The notes beneath the pieces were generated by a model. It was not told the DNA's origin and did no database searches. It saw only the letters and a program-made list of their open reading frames with translations. Made by a program: the position numbers and the translations under genes. 64,000 nucleotides of DNA, taken from Mixophyes australis. Its lineage: Eukaryota; Chordata; Amphibia; Anura; Limnodynastidae. Shown in pieces: positions 54,917 through 64,000 of the stretch (within the stretch, counting starts at the first letter, position 1; each line of letters starts with the position of its first letter). The stretch spans positions 58,594,919 through 58,658,918 of the forward strand of contig JAVHZZ010000011.1 in the NCBI GenBank assembly GCA_036250195.1, read 5' to 3'.

Positions 54917-55850
54917 TTGGGAATTCAGAGCCATGGAGGGTTTTTTATTAATTATATTGTGGTGACCCACTCCTCTACGCAGTCCAGATACATTTATTGG
55001 TGCGAATCATACAAGTTCAGGGTTTTTAAATTATATTGTGACCACTCCTCTACGCAGTCCAGATACATTTATTGGTGCGAATCATACAAGTTCAGGGTTT
55101 TTAAATTATATTGTGGTGACCACTCCTCTACGCAGTCCAGGTACATTATTCGGTGCGATTCATACCAGTTGATGGTTTTCTTATTATATTGTGGTGACCC
55201 ACTCCTCTACGCAGTCCAGGTACATTATTCGGTGTGATTCAGACCAGTTGATGGTTTTCTTATTATATTGTGGTGACCACTCCTCTACGCAGTCCAGATA
55301 CATTTATTTGTGCGATTCATACAAGTTCAGGGTTTTTAATTTATATTGTGGTGAGTGACCACTCCTCTACGCAGTCCAGGTACATTATTCGGTGCGATTC
55401 AGACCAGTTGATGGTTTTCTTATTATATATATTGTGGTGACCACTCCTCTACGCAGTCCAGATACATTTATTGGTGCGAATCATACAAGTTCAGGGTTTT
55501 TAAATTATATTGTGGTGACCACTCCTCTACGCAGTCCAGGTACATTATTCGGTGCGATTCAGACCAGTTGATGGTTTTCTTATTATATTGTGGTGACCAC
55601 TCCTCTACGCAGTCCAGATACATTTATTGGTGCGAATCAGACCAGTTGATGGTTTTCTTATTATATTGTGGTGACCACTCCTCTACGCAGTCCATATACA
55701 TTTATTGGTGCGATTCATACAAGTTCAGGGTTTTTAATTTATATTGTGGTGACCACTCCTCTACGCAGTCCAGGTACATTATTCAGTCCGATTCAGACCA
55801 GTTGATGGTTTTCTTATTATATTGTGGGGACCACTCCACTACGCAGTCCA
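54917..55850. repeat. About 78-bp tandem array in hAT-2 3' region
   Basis: About 12 units of the same family as in hAT-1 (ccactcctctacgcagtcca), but with other variants: gatacatttattggtgcgaa and gtacattattcggtgcgatt alternate irregularly. The array ends in the same agaaagatacctcgttgcaa block as hAT-1. Confidence 0.9.
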
Positions 55851-56323
55851 GAAAGATACCTCGTTGCAACGTTTTGGACTAATAACTATATTGTGAGGTG
55901 TTCAGAATACACTGTAAATTAGTGGAAATGCTTGTTATTGAATGTTATTGATGTTAATAATAGCGTAGGAGTGAAAATAAGCCCAAAAACTTGATTTTTT
56001 AAGTTTTTATGCTTTTTTCAAAAAAAATCCGAATCCAAAACCTTAAATCCGAACCAAAACCTTTCGGCAGGTGTTTTGCGAAACAAATCCAAACCCAAAA
56101 CATCACGAAAATCCGAATCCAAAACACAAAACACGAGACACCAAAAGTCGCCGGTGCACATCCCTAATTGTAACATGGCTTTGTCACGGAGACTGCTAAA
56201 CTCAGTTTTTTACTTAACTTTTCTTAATTAATCAGGCCCTAAGAGACTATTTGTTTAATCCTCGGTACAGCTGATGAATTGCTGTTCAGGAGAAATAAAA
56301 TCAAGATAGAATTTGGTAGCATG

Positions 56324-57079
56324 TGTCAGGCTGACGGTCTGTTCACAAACTTACAGAACTAGTCGGTGGAGGTCTTAACCTTTAGCAGCTGCCTTTCCCA
56401 TAGAGCTTTATAGGCTCACAGGTACTCAGATGCCCCTAGGACTTAACTCCAGATGTAGTGCAAGTTTTTAATACAGAACCGTAGCGGCAGGCCAGGAGAC
56501 AGGGTAGTTGGCAGCGGATGGTCAGATGTAAGTCGAGGTCGGAGGTCACTAGCAAGCAGAATGGTCAAATAACATTCCAAAGGTCAGTGTCACAGGCAAC
56601 ACAGCGGGGTCCAAGGTACCGGGCAAAGGGTCAGGGTCACAGGCAAGCAGGCAGAGTCCGAGGTACAGGCAGGGGTCATACACAGAAGTCAATCCAAAAG
56701 ACAATCATCAGACACAGCATTGGAGCAGGCTAGCTAACAGAAAAACTGGACACTATAACCGGCAGGGAGACTAAGCCCTCCCTGCCTTAAATACCAATGC
56801 TGGCCAATCAGGGCTTTGCCCTGTAACAACTCTCAGGGGCAGATTAATGGTGCTTAATTAATTAATTAATTAATCAGCCCACAGGCTGAGACCCTCCTGA
56901 GGGCGTGCTTATCTGAATACTTTGTGTCCGGCCGTTACCCTGGCAACGGTCGGGGCCGAGAACAGGAAGTGACAACTATGATGACCGGGACCAAAGAGAA
57001 GTGAGCCGCGACGGTGCCCGAGCCACCGCGACTCCTGAGAGTACCTCCTCCCTTGAGGAGGGATTAAGGAACCCCGACA
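56324..57079 (-). repeat. 3' LTR of element B
   Basis: 756 bp. The minus strand starts tgtcggggttccttaatccc and ends agaccgtcagcctgaca, so it has TG...CA ends. A purine-rich stretch (aggaagcctggg) precedes it. It contains a taattaattaattaat run at 56854-56871. Confidence 0.8.
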
Positions 57080-57114
57080 CCCAGGCTTCCTAGGGAATTG
57101 CTTGAAGAACTCCT

Positions 57115-60100
57115 TTATAAGTTTCTTAGCATGGAGGCATCTTCGAGGAATACAGGACCGTTCTTCCACACCACGATTCTTTCATTGAAGCAGAAAATGG
57201 ACCTGACCTTGAACTCTCTTAGAATCAAGAGTTTTTTGAACATCAAATTTCCAGGGACCATTTCAAGTGGCTGAGTACTTGAAAGCCGAAGATGCTGAGA
57301 CTGGCTTGGGTATAACACTGGCTTGAGAAGAGAGCAGTGAAAGGTGTTAGGAATCCTCAAGGAGCCAGAGATCTTTAACCTGAAGGCTACAGGGTTGACT
57401 TGTTTAATGATCGTGAATTGTCCAATAAACTTAGGCCCAAGTTTCCTGCATGGCTGTTTGAGCTTGATGTTGCATGTTGCAAGCCAAACTCTCTGCCCCA
57501 CATTGAAAGAACAGGTTGTACGATGGCGATCAGAATTTATTTTTAGAGAAAAATGAGGCTTGTCTTAAAGAGGACTGAACTTTCCTCCAGATAACTTTGA
57601 GGTCTGTAGCTGTAGAACGTATCTCCGGAATACCAGCGGACCTAAGTGAAAATAAAGAATTGGACCTGGGATGGAACCCAAAATTACAGTAGAACGGAGA
57701 AGTATTAGTAGACGAATGACATGAATTGTTGTAAGCGAATTCTGCCCAGGGTTACACAGAGGACCAGTTGTCGTGGAATTCCGTGGTGTATAACCGTAGG
57801 AACTGCTCAAGGAATTGGTTAACCCTTTCATTTTGACCATTAGATTGAGGGTGGTATGCGGATGAAAGGCTGATTTTGATTCCAAGAAGGGTACAGAAAG
57901 ACTTCCAGAACTGCGCAACAAACTGAGCCATGATCAGAGACAATATCAACATGGAGCCCATGGAGTCAAAATATATGTTGAACAAAGAGAATAGCCAGAT
58001 CTCTTGCACTGGTTAACGGTATAAAATGAGACATTTTGCTGAACTGGTCTACAACCACCCATATGGTGTTATGTCCTGCAGAGGATGGGAGATCAACGAT
58101 GAAGTCCATCGATAAGTGTGTCCAAGGTTTCGAGGGAATGGATAACGGAACAAGCTGGCCTGAAGGACAGTTCATGTGGACCTTATTCCTTGCACAACTT
58201 TCACAGGAGAGGACAAAGTCCCTGACATCTGCAGATAATGAGGGCCACCACACGGCACGGGAAAGAATTTCCAATGTTTTATAGATTGCTGTGATGTGCT
58301 TCAGAAAGGACCGCTTTCCTTAAGTGGACTGGAACGAACAGATGATTCTCCGGAGTGTTAGCAGGAGTTATCATTTGGAACCTACGGAGAGTCATTCCCA
58401 AGTCCTGAGTTAGTCCAGCATGGATAAAAGACGAAGGAATGATAGGCAGAGGTTCAGCAACTGGAACGTGATGCGACATGAAGCTCCTAGATAGGGCGTC
58501 CGCCCAGATGTTTTTACAACCGGGTCTGTAGGTAATTATGAAGTTGAACCGGGTAAAGAAGAGTGCCCAGCAGGCCTGTCTGGGATTCAACCGTTTGGCT
58601 GACTGGATATACTGTAGGTTCTTGTGATTGGCTATCACGGAGATTATATGCATGGCTCCTTCTGGCCAGTGACACCATTCTTCAAAGACCCACTTAATGG
58701 CCAACAGCTCCTGGTTACCTATGTCGTAGTTAGCTTCCACAGTAGAGAATTTATGAGAGAAATATGCAAATGGATGAGAACTGTGAGTATGAGGGTCCTT
58801 CTGGGAAAGGATGGCACCAGCTCCAATGTCAGAGGCATCAACCTCTAGTACAAAGGGTATATCTGAATCAGGGTGTCTGACAACTTGAGCAGAGACAAAT
58901 GCCTTTTTTAAGGCTTCAAATGTGGTTACACCCTGAGGAGGCCAATTAGTTGGATCCGTTCCCTTCCGGATAAGGGCGACAATAGGAGCCACTATATCAG
59001 AGAAATCACGGATGAACCTTCTATAATAATTTGCGAAGCCCAAGAACCTCTGAACAGCTTTGAGGGTATTGGGTTGTACCCAGTCTAGAATGGCTTGGAC
59101 CTTAGTTGGGTCCATGGAGAAACCAGCAGAGGATATGATGTATCCCAGAAATGACACCTTCTGTAACTCAAATTCGCACTTCTCCAACTTGGCGAAGAGA
59201 TGATGGTCCCGGAGTTTTTGGAAAACCTGCTTAACCTGACCCCGAGTTAGATACAGTGACTGGGAATATATCAGGATTTCAACAATTACAACAACGAATT
59301 GGTCAAGGAATTCACGGAGTACTTCATTAATAAGGTCCTGAAACACGGCAGGTGTGTTGCTGAGTCCAAACGGCATGACCAGGTACTCGTAGTGACCAGA
59401 ATGTGTGTTAAATGCCGTTTTCCATTCACCTCCCTCTCTGATGCGGATGAGGTTGTATGCCCCCCAGAGATTGATTTTGGTGAAGATGGTGGCAGTTTTT
59501 AGTTGGTCAAATAGCACAGAAATGAGAGGAAGAGGACAGGTATTCTTATCCGTGATTTGATTGAGACCCCGGTAGTCGATGCAGGGCCGCAATCCACCAT
59601 CTTTTATCGGGATAAAGAAGCATCCGGCTCCCACTGGAGATTTAGATGGCCTGATAAACCCTTTTCCCAGATTTTCCTCTATGTATTCCTGCTTTGCCTT
59701 GGTCTCGGACCAGAAAGAGAATACAACCTCCCTTTGGGTAGTTTAGAACCAGGAATCAGGTCAATGGCACAATCGAAGTCAGGATGTGGAGGTAGAGAGT
59801 CAGCTGCTTTACAGAACACATCCTGGAACTCATGATATTGCGGAGGGAGCTGCTCAGGTACCAGTTGCAAGATCTGGAGGGGCAAGGTCAGGCAGGACAG
59901 TGAGCAGTAAGGGCTCCATTGAATGCCCCAAAATTAAGACAGGCAGGCAGGACAGACAGGCAATCAATTAGGAAGAATGACAGAGCTTCCGAGTGGAGAG
60001 CACCCATGGTTAGCCGCAGTATAGGAGTCTCACAAAGAATTTTGCCACAGTGCATTGAACTACCATCCAGGCCACAAACAGTAATAGCGGAATTAAGCTT

Positions 60101-60229
60101 AATAGAAGGAATTCCAGCAGAGTGAGCGAACCTGATGTCCAGGAAGTTGCCAGCAGCACCACTATCGATAAAGGCCGAGATGGCCATATAACAGGCATTG
60201 TGAGAGATGTGTGTAGGACAAGACAGCAT
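57115..60229 (-). pseudogene. Pol polyprotein of Ty3/gypsy element B
   Basis: Protease with FIDSGAAGNFLDI (59888-60229); linker (59679-59885) with [11 protein letters not shown]; a 451-codon RT/RNase H frame (58279-59634); integrase N-terminal and core parts (57966-58274, 57752-58009) with SCESCARNKVHMN and [16 protein letters not shown]-terminal part (57115-57501) with LGPKFIGQF; and a decayed chromodomain around 57100-57200. In the long RT frame the first catalytic Asp is replaced (KINLWGAYN, Asn at residue 55). The YxDD-type pair is gone (VVVIVEILIYS, about 116-120). In RNase H a usual TDHKNL reads ANHKNL. Thus the longest open frame still encodes a dead enzyme. Confidence 0.85.
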
Positions 60230-60270
60230 TTTTTGGGGATATGGTTTGCAGACCTAGGCGAACTTCACCC

Positions 60271-61000
60271 TCATTCCCTAGGCATGCTCTTTTCCTGATT
60301 TGTTGGGACAAGAACGGGAGAAGTGGCCCTTGATACCAAGTAGAGGCAGAGGCCTAGAGACCATCTTTTGTCCTTTTCCTCAGAAGAGAGACGGTATGCC
60401 CCTAATTGAATGGGCACTTCCATGTCTGTAGGTGCAGGAACAAAAGCAGAAGAGAAATATGGTGCCTCTTTTTCCGCCTTCCTCTCCTTGATTCTCCTAT
60501 CCATCTTGATAGCGAGCTGCATGAGGGTCTCCAGGGATGTTGGAGACGGATACTGTACAAGAGCGTCCTTGATCTGTTCTGACAGCCCTAAGCGAAACTG
60601 ACTACATAATGCAAGATCAATTCATTCGCTGTCAGACGGCCATCTTCTAAATTCGGCACTGTATTCCTCAGAAGAACGCTGGCCTTGTTTCAAGGCCCTC
60701 AGATGAGCCTCAGCGGAGGTCACTCGATCCGGGTCATTGTAGAGCAGACCCAAAGTATCTTAGAAAGCATTCACAGACTGCATGATAGGACTAGTTTGAG
60801 CCAGACTAAAGGCCCAAGATTGGGGGGTCACCCTGGGGGAGCGAGATGATGATCCCGACCCTCTGTTGTTCCGAGCCGGAAGTCCGAGGTCTCAGACGAA
60901 AATAGAGCTTACAGCTCTCCTTGAAATTCCGGAAACAAGGCTCTGTTCCCAGAAAACCGGTCTGGCAAATTTAACTTGGGTTCCACCACAGGAGCCAAGG
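60271..61000 (-). pseudogene. Gag of Ty3/gypsy element B, 5'-truncated
   Basis: The minus strand shows the Ty3/gypsy capsid C-terminal pattern FRLGLSEQIKDALVQYPSPT (about 60535-60600) and MQLAIKMDRRIKERKAEKEA (about 60465-60525). A degraded CCHC knuckle (GIKGHFSRSCPNKSGKEHA, first cysteines lost) lies near 60290-60345. Upstream parts carry shifts, and the N terminus is cut at about 61000. Confidence 0.75.
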
Positions 61001-61007
61001 TGGCTTG

Positions 61008-61080
61008 TAAAGTCCTACATAATTTGCTGGCACTTTATAAATAAATGATGAAGATGATGATGATGATGATGAAGAGAGGA
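61008..61080 (+). mobile_element. SINE/LINE 3' tail fragment
   Basis: cctacataatttgctggcac then ttataaataaatgatgaaga and a (gat)n run; the same type of tail as 10049-10126. It joins directly to the truncated end of element B. Confidence 0.6.
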
Positions 61081-61699
61081 GGTGCTTAGATGGTCAACTT
61101 TCTTATCTCTAATTATTGTGGCATCACATTTGGAGTGCCCTGTCTTACAATTTCTTTCCACATGACCTTTTTTACTCGTAAATTTTGAAAAAGTATTTTT
61201 TCTAAAAGTACTATGCTCCTGATCTATAGACTGATCCATGATTCACAATAGGAGTAAAGTTACTTGAAGTTGGAGCAACTTATAGCTGCCACCACACCAC
61301 GCGAATGCCCTATGAGATAAGGAGATAAGGGACTGTTACCTTGTAATGCAGACACTGTTCCCCAATTTCAATCAAATCAATACATCTGGCTGGTTAAAAA
61401 CAATATTTATTTTATTTGGGTTATGCTGTCAAACACAGCACCCTGTCTTTTGGCCACTTACTAGTACAAAGGTGACACAGCCTCTCACACAATTACTTTT
61501 TATTTGGGGGAGGGGGTGCTACTCAGAGTCAAACACAGGTAATATACTCCCTGCTTTGCTGGGTTCACTAAGAAGCATTTCAGTATCAATCTGTCGGGAA
61601 ATCTCAAAAATATCGTAAATAAATGTCTAACCTGCAAAAACTCTCCCCAGGATTTTACATTGCCGATTATGGAGCTAATGGAGTGTACATTGTGTGTGT

Positions 61700-62391
61700 T
61701 ATGACTGGGTGAATGTCAACATTTACCATACCTTGCACACAAAATTTGGTTGTTCAGAATTTCTTTAAAAATGAGAGGTCTTTGCAGGAGATGCTTTCTG
61801 TGGCCCGTAAAATTTCTGGGCATTTTCATCATTCAGTGACCGCATGCAGATTATTGCAGCAGCTTTACAAAAAAATTACCTCCTCTGCTACCAACTGAAG
61901 TGAGAGGTAGTAAGGAGGTGGAATTCCACACTTTTTATGCTTCAGCGATTTTCTCATACAATTTCAGCTGTGGGCTGGGTCTACCCTGGTATATCTTCTT
62001 TTCTAGCCAGTGCTCTGCCTTTACGTTTTAAAGGTGTCCTTTAGTTTATTAAACTGCCATCCTGTCTGCCACTGATGTGTTACTATGTGTAATAGGGATT
62101 CTATCTTTTATTTAACTTCCATGTATTTGTGCCACTTCCCTGTAACTAATTTCAGCCATCCAGCTCGCTGCATCTTTTAGTCAATATTGGTCATTAGAAA
62201 ATACACTGTAAATGACTGTTAATTATATAAATACTATTATAGGAACAAAAACAGCTCAAAATGATATAATTTTACTTGTTTTTCACAATTTTTAATGAGA
62301 TCCAAAACCAAAACCAAAACACATAAGGATTTTTGGCCAAAATCATAACCAAAACAGGAAGATGATTTAGAACCAAAACGGAGCATCTCTA
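61700..62391 (+). mobile_element. Old hAT remnant, 3' part
   Basis: Contains a transposase scrap (61713-61898) and, 400 bp later, a hAT-type tail with atccaaaaccaaaaccaaaa. It ends gagcatctcta at 62391, a mirrored tagagatgctc terminus. The left edge is unknown. Confidence 0.65.
61713..61898 (+). pseudogene. hAT transposase fragment
   Basis: 62-codon open piece. LQEMLSVARKISGHFHHSVT aligns with VQEMLAVVRKIAGHFRHSAS of hAT-1 (about 15230-15290). The preceding IPCTQNLVVQ matches the CFAHTINLVVQ block after the second catalytic Asp. Only this segment survives, so it is a fossil of the same superfamily branch. Confidence 0.75.
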
Positions 62392-63009
62392 ATTGTAATA
62401 GATAATTATGTGCAGTGTCCCTGTATAGTATACAAACATCCTTTATATTATCTATCAAATATCACTCTAAATCACAGCATGACTAACACTACTTAGTTCA
62501 CTACCACTTCACTCATAAACATATGATTCCCAACACCTCTTTTCCCCATTCCCTAGTGTGAGGATCAACAACACTAGCTCCAGGTGACTGCTGTCAGAAG
62601 TCAATTCACAATGACTGCTACAAACACCTTCTATCAATTCCTGTAATCAACACTCTGCTAAGAACAGCAATCTAACTAGTCACCACACCTGGACTACTGC
62701 AATTAACTCTTCCGTGAAAATGTCAAGTCAATCAGAATAATTTATCTCATCTGTTTGTAGCCTTTATAAAGTCCCACAGTTCAACCAAAGTTTTGCAGGA
62801 GCCAAGTTTTGTTTGGCGTTTATCTGCTTGTGCTTTGAAGACTTGATTTGATTGTACAGTACAATTCTACAGTAATATAAAATATGGAGTGTAATACAGC
62901 ACTACTGGAATCCCAAAATAAGCAGAACAGATACTGACTTCGTTGTATTATAAAGAACACGGAGCTGTAACAAATAATCAGGCACGTTCTATTGAAAATC
63001 AACTTACAA
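62392..63009. other. Non-coding, nothing recognised
   Basis: Unassigned sequence with no supported feature. Confidence 0.45.
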
Positions 63010-63290
63010 TAGTAATGCCATCGATGTTCCCGTAGCAGGTACTTGTAGCGGAGATCGTCTTCTAATGTGACGGACGTCAGGTGTGCAACAATGATAGCCG
63101 TCTTCACCTTTCAAAAGGGAAACCATCCGTGTTCCCGTAATGAATACTTGTATCGAACACCGTTTCTACTTTCTCCAATGCTTGGTTTTGTCCGCCACTG
63201 TTTTACCATCTCCAATACATTGACTTTGGCTTTGTTCATCACTATTCTACCTTCTGCAATCCTTTGACTTTGGCTTGTACCTCACAACCA
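63010..63290. repeat. Degenerate short duplications
   Basis: gatgttcccgtagcaggtac (63024) and cgtgttcccgtaatgaatac (63129) are imperfect copies about 105 bp apart. tgactttggctttgttcatc (63220) and tgactttggcttgtacctca (63265) are a second pair. Function unknown. Confidence 0.5.
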
Positions 63291-63909
63291 GTTGTCTCAG
63301 GACCAAGCGGCTTGGCTGGATGTACTGTATCTGACATCTACCCAGGCCAAGTGATTCTTTTCTGGGAGCTGCCAGTACCGTGTCACCAAGCTTCCTTCCA
63401 GCTTCAAGTTCACCTGCTCTCAAGTTTGGAAAATGTAGTAAAAAGCAGTATGACATGTAGACTATAGCCTTTGTGGCTTGGTTTTCTAGGAGTATGAAAT
63501 GATTTGGTACAAATAGATATTTCATAGTAATTCTTGAATAGAAAAATAACACTGTCTAACTTGCCCCTAACAAAATATACATTTAAATTGGAAAGCATGT
63601 TTAAAAACTATGTCTGCATGGAAAATTCATGTGTGCTCTGTGCACCTTGCTGTGCTATAGCAGGATGCATTAAGGAGTACTGTGCAATATATGTTAGCCA
63701 GAATTCCACACCGCAAAGTACTGGAGCACAAAAAAGATTGCATTGTGCATAAGGCAGGGCATTGCATATTTAATTTTTATGCTTTCTGTGGAAAATTTTA
63801 ACTCTATTTTATTCCCTGATGTGCCTTCAGGCTGAAATATATGCCCATGAAACATAGGGTAAGTTTATAAACCTATAGGTATTATCCTTTATTATGCTTT
63901 GTTTAGACA
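63291..63909. other. Non-coding, nothing recognised
   Basis: No supported gene; short frames here show no domain. Confidence 0.45.
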
Positions 63910-64000
63910 GTGCCAACATATTCTGCAGAGAAAGTTTACTCACAATAGCCCCTGCCCCAGTGAAACCCACTATCTCTTTTCTCTTAGCACAAAAAATACT
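63910..64000 (-). mobile_element. Possible SINE/LINE fragment at window edge
   Basis: agtgccaacatattctgcag then cacaatagcccctgcccca recalls the reversed 3' part of the SINE family (tggcgctat...cagcgct...ggggcaggga). Weak and cut by the edge. Confidence 0.3.

Larger units (their letters stand above)
52501..56166 (+). mobile_element. hAT-2, 3.7-kb internally deleted hAT
   Basis: Starts tagagatgagcgcactcgga and ends ggtgcacatcccta. Perfect 8-bp duplications attgtaac lie at 52493-52500 and 56167-56174. Sequence is nearly identical to hAT-1 where shared (ends, promoter, protein ends, hairpin). Differences: five 5' UTR units against one; the transposase core replaced by about 300 bp of AT-rich filler (about 53560-53880) with a 21-G run at 53766-53786; its own 3' arrays. 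It is non-autonomous and probably young. Confidence 0.95.
52232..56239. mobile_element. 334-bp palindromic MITE, copy 3, split by hAT-2
   Basis: The left part is 52232-52500 and the right part 56175-56239. Joined they are 334 bp, the same as copy 1. Flanked by taa at 52229-52231 and 56240-56242. hAT-2 and its duplicated attgtaac lie between the parts, so the MITE is the older of the two. Confidence 0.9.
56324..61005 (-). mobile_element. Ty3/gypsy element B, 5'-truncated
   Basis: Minus-strand LTR retrotransposon. The 3' LTR is 56324-57079. Pol and gag follow to about 61005, where the sequence stops and a SINE-type 3' tail begins. No second LTR was found in the window. The protein parts are related to element A, with gag and protease better preserved. 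Not able to move on its own. Confidence 0.85.

Overview
The window looks like intergenic DNA from a vertebrate genome packed with transposable elements. The mix points most strongly to an amphibian, probably a frog: many hAT DNA transposons, CR1, L2 and L1/Tx1 LINE pieces, a Penelope-like fragment, chromodomain-bearing Ty3/gypsy elements, a Tc1 element, a tRNA-derived SINE family and several MITEs. I found no convincing host exon, rRNA or tRNA gene. The species assignment is inference.

Layout. 1-923 is the 5' end of a minus-strand hAT element cut by the window edge. 924-9059 is mostly old non-coding DNA with three SINEs, a Penelope-like fragment, MITEs and a 51-bp tandem array invaded by two MITEs. 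9060-12101 is a non-autonomous hAT carrying a 31-bp array and a long minisatellite. 12874-18710 is a large hAT (hAT-1) with perfect 8-bp target duplications, a broken BED-finger transposase, a 3' hairpin and a 78-bp tandem array. 19941-26094 is a very young minus-strand LTR element with two 2592-bp LTRs around only 970 bp of internal sequence. 27590-35492 holds two CR1 copies, a shortened hAT (hAT-3, 30438-32347) and an L2-like 3' end. 35500-38890 holds a decayed endogenous-retrovirus fragment, a 1690-bp element with long terminal inverted repeats and an L1/Tx1 piece. 40308-47154 is a Tc1 element split by a chromovirus-type Ty3/gypsy element (41130-46739). 48329-56239 is a nest: three 333-334-bp palindromic MITEs, one inside another MITE and one split by a second young hAT (hAT-2, 52501-56166). 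56324-61005 is a second, 5'-truncated Ty3/gypsy element. 61700-62391 is an old hAT remnant.

How the parts relate. hAT-1, hAT-2, hAT-3 and the element at the left edge belong to one superfamily cluster. They share a short inverted terminus (tagagatg-like) and modular non-coding tails. Three of them share a TATA plus YY1-like promoter arrangement and a 5' UTR unit that occurs 1, 5 or about 7 times. Three keep a long hairpin just after the transposase stop, whose paired bases covary between families. The LTR element has a tRNA-Ser-type primer site, a promoter with TATA, CRE and CCAAT motifs, a 544-codon zinc-knuckle reading frame that runs into its own LTR, and an array of about 20 tiny hairpins directly after the stop codon. 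That hairpin array and the covarying hAT hairpin are the signals I consider most worth following up.

Limits. Everything was read by eye without alignment or database search. Family names rest on recognisable protein motifs, termini and target duplications; edges marked as approximate may be off by tens of bases.
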